From Candidatus Hydrogenedentota bacterium (GTDB lineage: Bacteria > Hydrogenedentota > Hydrogenedentia > Hydrogenedentales > SLHB01), in contig PWNM01000401.1 of NCBI GenBank assembly GCA_003557825.1, forward strand, positions 1 through 11,222: a stretch of DNA of 11,222 bases, in the 5' to 3' direction. The position numbers and the translations under genes are program-made. Below the pieces are notes generated by a model. The model did not search any database and was not told the origin of the DNA. It saw only the letters and a list, made by a program, of their open reading frames with translations. Below, piece by piece: positions 7,648 to 11,222 of the stretch (position 1 is the stretch's first letter; the number at the start of each line of letters is the position of its first letter).

Positions 7648-8091
7648 TTAACCGATCTTGTCGACCCGTCGTTTGTGCCGTTCGCCGTCGCTGAAGGGAG
7701 TCTCGAGCCAGATGTCAATAAACGCCTTGCACTGGTCGAGGGTCAATACGCGTCGGCCCAGGGCGATCACGTTCGCGTCGTTATGCTCGCGGGATAAGCG
7801 GGCCATATCGGGCGTGGCGCACACCGCCGCCCGGATTCCTTTGTGCCGGTTGGCGGCCATACTGATGCCGATTCCGGTTCCACACAGCAGCACGCCGCGC
7901 TCCGCCTCGCCCCGCTGGATGGCTTCGCACACGGCATCGGCAAAGTCGGGGTAATCCACCGATTCGGGACCGTTGGTCCCGCAGTCGATAACCTCATGCC
8001 CCTTTTCCTGGAGGTGTTTGATGATCTCGGGTTTGTAATAGGGAGGCGGGTCATCATAACCCGCATGATCGCTGCCAACAGCAATTCGCAT
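7648..8091 (-). CDS. rpiB: Ribose-5-phosphate isomerase B
   Basis: Interconverts ribose 5-phosphate and ribulose 5-phosphate in the pentose phosphate pathway; cytoplasmic. The 147 residues match the RpiB/LacAB family length. Visible are GSDHAG (6-11) with the Asp-His pair, VIDCGT (34-39), SVDYPDFA (44-51), the catalytic-cysteine loop CGTGIGIS (70-77), REHNDANV (101-108) with the active-site histidine, and the basic ERHKRRV (137-143). Compared with E. coli RpiB as I recall it, about five extra residues (DDPPP region, 13-17) follow the Asp-His loop. ATG 8091 is preceded by AAAGGAA (8102-8108). It is first in a probable rpiB-hslU unit behind a candidate promoter at 8150-8178. Some relatives act on allose or galactose phosphates, but the sequence reads as a plain RpiB. 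Confidence 0.95.
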   Translation of the reverse strand: MRIAVGSDHAGYDDPPPYYKPEIIKHLQEKGHEVIDCGTNGPESVDYPDFADAVCEAIQRGEAERGVLLCGTGIGISMAANRHKGIRAAVCATPDMARLSREHNDANVIALGRRVLTLDQCKAFIDIWLETPFSDGERHKRRVDKIG

Positions 8092-8126
8092 GGGTATTCA
8101 ATTCCTTTGTTGGTGAAAGCTAGATT

Positions 8127-8140
8127 AAACGGTTCCGTTT
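8127..8140 (-). promoter_or_regulatory. Inverted repeat just downstream of the rpiB promoter
   Basis: On the minus strand AAACGG-AA-CCGTTT is a perfect 6-2-6 inverted repeat. It lies a few bases past the predicted transcription start near 8143, a typical place for a repressor operator. No regulator gene is nearby, and a palindrome of this size can occur by chance. Confidence 0.25.
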
Positions 8141-8149
8141 ACAGCATGC

Positions 8150-8178
8150 ATTGTACGGAGTTGCCCACCGTCACACAA
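8150..8178 (-). promoter_or_regulatory. Candidate sigma-70-type promoter of rpiB-hslU
   Basis: The minus strand shows TTGTGT (8173-8178) and TACAAT (8150-8155) with a 17-base spacer. The -10 matches the consensus at five of six positions and the -35 at three. The predicted start near 8143 gives a leader of about 50 bases. It sits in the 115-base gap between the stop of the glycosyltransferase fusion gene and rpiB. Confidence 0.45.
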
Positions 8179-8206
8179 ACCGAGCCTGATCGAAAACGCA
8201 TTGGAG

Positions 8207-10525
8207 TTACCGATGCTGGGGCGCGCCGTACCATTGACTGCCGCCGTGATCGAGGTGCAAAACCGGCGCGCCGCTGAGGCGGTGCTCACGACCGAATGCC
8301 TCACGCATGTCGACAGCAAATCGCCAGTCGGCTCCTTCGAAGTGGTTCATCTCTTCGTAGCGCACCGTATCAAAACAACTGCGCCGAACGATCTGGCAAT
8401 AGCCTACGGGGACGCCGTCCGCTTCGAGGCGTCGGTACTCGCCGGGTCCCGCGAGCAGGCCGTCCCAAGCCTCCCATGGCGCGATGGTCCCGAGCAGAAT
8501 CCGACTCGTCACCTCGGGCGGAAGCATTTTGCGGCCGTCGGGTACGACGAACGACGCCGATTCGGGCACAGAAGCCATTCGGGCAAAGGTTTCGGGCGCG
8601 AGAAGGATATCCGCATCAAGGAGCACTACCCATTTTCCCTGGGCCAGTCGGACCGATTCATTGATGAGGAATCCCTTGGAAGTGGCGTGTTGGACGGTGT
8701 ATGGATTGCGTACGATACGCAGATGGGGGTAGGCCGCTTCGATGGTGTCCAGAACGTCACCGGTCGCGTCGATGCCCGGAACATAGGCCACAATCACCTC
8801 GATGGCTCCCGTTGGCACATCCTGCTGATGGGCCAGGTTCAGCAAAGTGGCCTGCAAGCGTCGGGCATACCGGGTACAAACGATAACCACCGACCAGGTC
8901 GGCGCTGCTTTGTCAACGGGCGCCGCCTCACTCTGCCAAATCGTTACGCCTTGAGTGCCAATAACGCCGTCGATGTTCCAGATTGCAATACGCGGTTCGA
9001 TGCGCGCCGGCAGACGGGTCGGGACATAGTATTCGCCTGCGAAGGTCACGGGCCGGACCGGGGCGCCGTCGCGCAGCAATACATAACGACCGTCTGCGGC
9101 CACATGAAGCACGAGGCGGTGGCTATAGGCCGTCATGGGACACAGGATGCGCCCGTACCGCCCGACGGCATATCCGATATATTCGGCAACGCCGCCGCCG
9201 AAGGTGGTCGACAAGGTCAAGGGCCGCTCGAAGACCCCCAAGGGCGTGCTGGTTTTCTCCGTATTGGTCCACGAGAACCAGCGGACCGTCCCGGCAAGCT
9301 GCCATGCCCATTGACCCTCGATGCCGTACTCGAAGGAATCGATCTCCCGATCCGGCGGTCGGGTCGTGGTCAGATGAATGGCCGCTTCCGCTAGTTCGGC
9401 CTGGTCGTCCGACTCGGCCTGCCGAGCGGCGTCGATGGGATCATAATACCGCGGGCGCTGGAGCGCCATAGGCGCCGGATCCAGTTGCTCGTCGGTTTCG
9501 ATGGGACTGAAGGTTCCAGGGTCCAATCCGGGGCAAAACGGTCCTGCGCCCTGATCACAGATGCGGCGATAGCCACATGTACGGCACGGCTCGGGCAAGG
9601 CATCCAGGGCCGCTTGCTGTCGTCGGGCCGTTTCGGCTTCATAGGCCTCCGCCGTTTCTTCGATGACCGCGGGCCGCCCCCGGAACAATCGGAAGGGCCG
9701 GGTGAGCTTGTGCCACGCCCAGATACGCGCCCGTAGCCAGGGCCGGTCGATGATCCACGGGAGCAGTTTGTCGTCGATGGGATTCGGAAAAGCCGTGTGC
9801 CGCCCGAGCAGCATGAGCAGGGTCAGCTGCAGGCGATACAATCCCATTGCATATAGGGTCTGGGCGAGATCCCAGGCGTGTTGTTCATAATGTAGGTGAT
9901 CGCGGTGAAACCCGCGCGTATGCCGGACAAACGACCGAAGCCCCGGCTCGACACGGCAGTAGGGCGGGCCCAGTAGGGTTACGTCGATCCCATTGGCCGT
10001 GAGTATTTTGGCGAGGGCTTGCATGGGCGCCAGGGCGCCTTCCGCTTCGGCAGGCGGAACCTCCGGGCCCAAGGGATCGGCCAAGGCCAGCGTCACGGCG
10101 CAGAGCGTATCCTCGTTGGCCCAGTCGGCCATACCGTCGAATAGCGGAGGCAACACGGTCAACCGCAGGGGTAGTCCATCCGCACTGCATCGTTCGACCC
10201 ATGCGTGAATCCGTTCCGTATCCGTACCGCGAACAACCGCATGTACATCCAGCAACCCTTGGGGCAGAGGCGTCTCGGGAGGCGGTTCGTTGGTGCGAAG
10301 AGAGAGCCGCAGATCGAGGGTTGACGCGAAATCAATCAACGAGGGCAGCAGCTCCACATCGACCTGCCGGGCGAGAATGTCTGCTTTCTGCGCTCGATAG
10401 GCCGTACGCACCAGTCTCAGCCAACGTTCGAGATCAGCGACGGGCACAGCCTGACCCTGCCGGTTCACCGCCGCGACAAGGGCGCGAACCGGGGTCAACG
10501 GGGTATCAGAAAGGGGATGGTCCAC
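8207..10525 (-). CDS. Pseudo-radical-SAM / SPASM-like / family 2 glycosyltransferase fusion protein
   Basis: A 772-residue multidomain protein. Residues about 10-330 read like a radical-SAM barrel with a SPASM-like end. They include LRLSLRTNE (72-80), where radical-SAM enzymes carry a TNG strand, and the cysteine cluster C314-x2-C317-x5-C323-x7-C331. The N-terminal CxxxCxxC expected near residues 12-22 is absent; VRALVAAVNRQGQ stands there. Residues about 390-530 are rich in Trp, Gly and predicted strands, probably a beta-sandwich. Residues 543-772 are a GT-A glycosyltransferase: SVVIVCTRY (545-553), the metal-binding LLDADILL (635-642), and HFEGADWRF (728-736) at the likely acceptor/catalytic segment. 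No signal peptide or membrane anchor is seen, so it is probably cytoplasmic. GTG 10525 is the chosen start, with GGAGG six bases upstream; the longest frame begins at 10582, inside the -10 of its promoter. Donor and acceptor sugars are unknown. Confidence 0.8.
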   Translation of the reverse strand: MDHPLSDTPLTPVRALVAAVNRQGQAVPVADLERWLRLVRTAYRAQKADILARQVDVELLPSLIDFASTLDLRLSLRTNEPPPETPLPQGLLDVHAVVRGTDTERIHAWVERCSADGLPLRLTVLPPLFDGMADWANEDTLCAVTLALADPLGPEVPPAEAEGALAPMQALAKILTANGIDVTLLGPPYCRVEPGLRSFVRHTRGFHRDHLHYEQHAWDLAQTLYAMGLYRLQLTLLMLLGRHTAFPNPIDDKLLPWIIDRPWLRARIWAWHKLTRPFRLFRGRPAVIEETAEAYEAETARRQQAALDALPEPCRTCGYRRICDQGAGPFCPGLDPGTFSPIETDEQLDPAPMALQRPRYYDPIDAARQAESDDQAELAEAAIHLTTTRPPDREIDSFEYGIEGQWAWQLAGTVRWFSWTNTEKTSTPLGVFERPLTLSTTFGGGVAEYIGYAVGRYGRILCPMTAYSHRLVLHVAADGRYVLLRDGAPVRPVTFAGEYYVPTRLPARIEPRIAIWNIDGVIGTQGVTIWQSEAAPVDKAAPTWSVVIVCTRYARRLQATLLNLAHQQDVPTGAIEVIVAYVPGIDATGDVLDTIEAAYPHLRIVRNPYTVQHATSKGFLINESVRLAQGKWVVLLDADILLAPETFARMASVPESASFVVPDGRKMLPPEVTSRILLGTIAPWEAWDGLLAGPGEYRRLEADGVPVGYCQIVRRSCFDTVRYEEMNHFEGADWRFAVDMREAFGREHRLSGAPVLHLDHGGSQWYGAPQHR

Positions 10526-10531
10526 GGGCTG

Positions 10532-10536
10532 CCTCC
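10532..10536 (-). promoter_or_regulatory. Ribosome-binding site deciding the start of the glycosyltransferase fusion
   Basis: A perfect GGAGG on the minus strand lies six bases upstream of GTG 10525. The alternative GTG at 10582 has no such site and overlaps the promoter -10, so it is unlikely to be in the mRNA. Confidence 0.8.
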
Positions 10537-10580
10537 GGTCAACGCGCCCCGAACCCGTTAGGCTGCCGGAGCGCAGCCGC

Positions 10581-10610
10581 ACTATAGACCGGCCAGCCGG
10601 AAGGTGTCAA
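10581..10610 (-). promoter_or_regulatory. Strong sigma-70-type promoter of the glycosyltransferase fusion gene
   Basis: The minus strand has a perfect TTGACA (10605-10610), an 18-base spacer and TATAGT (10581-10586, five of six). This is the best promoter match in the window. Transcription should begin near 10574, leaving a leader of about 49 bases. The spacer contains CCGGC-TG-GCCGG, an inverted repeat at 10589-10600 that could be a binding site for a regulator. Confidence 0.75.
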
Positions 10611-10633
10611 TCAAAATAACGATGTCGTAGGAC

Positions 10634-10888
10634 CTACAAGCCGAACAAGCTACGAGCAAAGTCTTCGGAGAACGGCTGCCTCGGTTGGTAGCCGCGGATC
10701 CATTCGCCGTCGATCACCAGATAGGGAACGCCCAGTTTACCGGTTTTCTCCTCGAGTTCCTTCGCGTACTCGGGGTTCTCGCGGATGTCCCGCGTCTCGT
10801 ACGCGATGTTGTTGGCATCCATAAACCGTTTCAGATTTTGGCAATCGCCGCACAGTTTTGCTGAATAGAGGATGATGGTATCAGCCAT
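10634..10888 (-). CDS. Glutaredoxin-like thiol-disulfide oxidoreductase
   Basis: A small thioredoxin-fold protein of 84 residues expected to reduce disulfides or glutathionylated proteins in the cytoplasm. It starts MADTIILYSAKLCGDC, giving a first strand followed by the redox motif C13-G-D-C16 (CPYC in classical glutaredoxins). GVPYLVIDG provides the cis-proline loop, followed by WIRGYQP, which resembles the Gly-rich end of glutaredoxin and NrdH proteins. ATG 10888 is preceded by AAAGGAC (10895-10901). The frame stays open to 11104, but the extra residues translate the upstream stem-loop and the end of the neighbouring gene, so they are not real. It lies 109 bases upstream of the glycosyltransferase fusion gene, which has its own promoter. 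No nrdEF or glutathione gene is nearby, so its electron donor is unknown. Confidence 0.88.
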   Translation of the reverse strand: MADTIILYSAKLCGDCQNLKRFMDANNIAYETRDIRENPEYAKELEEKTGKLGVPYLVIDGEWIRGYQPRQPFSEDFARSLFGL

Positions 10889-10894
10889 GGAAAT

Positions 10895-10901
10895 GTCCTT
10901 T
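10895..10901 (-). promoter_or_regulatory. Ribosome-binding site of the glutaredoxin-like gene
   Basis: AAAGGAC on the minus strand, with AAAGGA seven bases from ATG 10888, marks the start of the short protein and rules out the longer frame beginning at 11104. Confidence 0.7.
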
Positions 10902-10917
10902 CTGTGGTTGTGACATA

Positions 10918-10953
10918 CACAGACCCGTTCCGCTTCGGCGGAACGGGTCTGTG
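10918..10953 (-). terminator. Perfect 16-bp stem-loop, probable terminator after the DUF1080 gene
   Basis: CACAGACCCGTTCCGC (10918-10933) and its exact reverse complement (10938-10953) flank the four bases TTCG. The structure lies 23 bases past the stop codon of the DUF1080 gene and 29 bases before the glutaredoxin-like start. There is no real T-tract on either side, so termination may be Rho-independent without a U-tract, or the element may protect or process RNA. The loop is TTCG closed by C-G, the classical super-stable tetraloop, only when read on the plus strand; on the minus-strand RNA it is CGAA. Confidence 0.65.
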
Positions 10954-10976
10954 AGGGTAGCATAATGTAAGAAGGT

Positions 10977-11222
10977 CTATTTGGTGTCCGGATATTCCTG
11001 AATATTAATGCCCCGGAACGACAAGTCGGTTGCCGGGTCATGGCCTTGGAGATGGATGGTACCTGGTACCGGCACAAATCCCGCCTTGGCGTCGCCGTCG
11101 GCATTCACCGGCCGGGTGTCGGTAAAATCCGCCACCAGATAGTCGTCTACCCAGACGGAAATCTGGTTTTCGTCGCATACAATGGTCATGGTGAACCACT
11201 CATAATCGCTTGAGCCGACCTC
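10977..11222 (-). CDS. C-terminal end of a DUF1080 (3-keto-disaccharide hydrolase) protein, 5' end outside window
   Basis: The last 81 residues of a protein whose start lies to the right of the window. The sequence has the hallmark end of the DUF1080 jelly-roll domain: ISVWVDDYLVADFTD, then GTIHLQGHDP and a final strand SFRGINIQEY. This family, with a concanavalin-like fold, includes hydrolases of 3-keto-glycosides and is abundant in Planctomycetota, Verrucomicrobiota and relatives. The frame is open through 11222; the internal ATG at 11189 is not the start, since the upstream codons (EVGSSDYEWFT) continue the domain. A signal peptide, usual in this family, cannot be checked. The stop TAG is followed by a strong stem-loop. 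Confidence 0.88.
   Translation of the reverse strand, partial: EVGSSDYEWFTMTIVCDENQISVWVDDYLVADFTDTRPVNADGDAKAGFVPVPGTIHLQGHDPATDLSFRGINIQEYPDTK

Noticed and set aside
8201..9394. 397-codon open frame on the plus strand
   Set aside because: It lies fully antisense to the glycosyltransferase fusion gene, and its translation shows no recognisable domain. Long antisense frames are common opposite GC-rich genes.
10561..10578. GGCTGC/GCAGCC hairpin ahead of the fusion gene
   Set aside because: The predicted transcription start near 10574 falls inside its first arm, so the RNA hairpin would probably not form.
10889..11104. N-terminal extension of the glutaredoxin-like protein
   Set aside because: It translates the stem-loop and the end of the DUF1080 gene. 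The ribosome-binding site and domain start both point to 10888.

Overview
The window is a compact stretch of bacterial chromosome, GC-rich by eye, with all eight recognisable genes on the minus strand, so transcription runs from high to low coordinates. No gap between genes exceeds about 170 bases. There are no tRNA or rRNA genes, CRISPR arrays, insertion sequences or phage genes. The gene mix suggests an environmental Gram-negative-type bacterium. A 3-keto-disaccharide hydrolase (DUF1080) tail and a sodium:solute symporter at the two edges are common in the Planctomycetota, Verrucomicrobiota, Lentisphaerota and Hydrogenedentota group. An FtsA homologue argues against typical Planctomycetes, which lack FtsA. 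A Hydrogenedentota-like or related lineage is my tentative guess from gene content only.

Layout in the direction of transcription: (1) the end of a DUF1080 gene (11222-10977), closed by a perfect 16-bp stem-loop; (2) an 84-residue glutaredoxin-like protein (10888-10634); (3) a strong sigma-70-type promoter driving an unusual 772-residue protein (10525-8207), with an N-terminal region resembling a radical-SAM barrel without its cluster cysteines, a SPASM-like cysteine cluster, a beta-rich middle and a C-terminal family 2 glycosyltransferase; (4) rpiB (8091-7648) and hslU (7621-6230), 26 bases apart behind a probable promoter; (5) cysC, APS kinase (6130-5519); (6) a promoter and an 816-residue acidic coiled-coil protein of unknown function (5396-2946); (7) a divergent FtsA-like actin homologue (2836-1550); (8) a sodium:solute symporter running off the left edge (1382-1).

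The genes do not form one pathway. rpiB (pentose phosphate), hslU (protein quality control) and cysC (sulfate activation) are housekeeping genes. The two most interesting loci are the pseudo-radical-SAM/glycosyltransferase fusion and the coiled-coil/FtsA-like pair, which may be a co-transcribed cell-division or cytoskeletal module. Two expected partners are absent here: hslV beside hslU, and ftsQ/ftsZ beside ftsA. Several translation starts were moved inward from the longest reading frame because ribosome-binding sites or a promoter show the true start.
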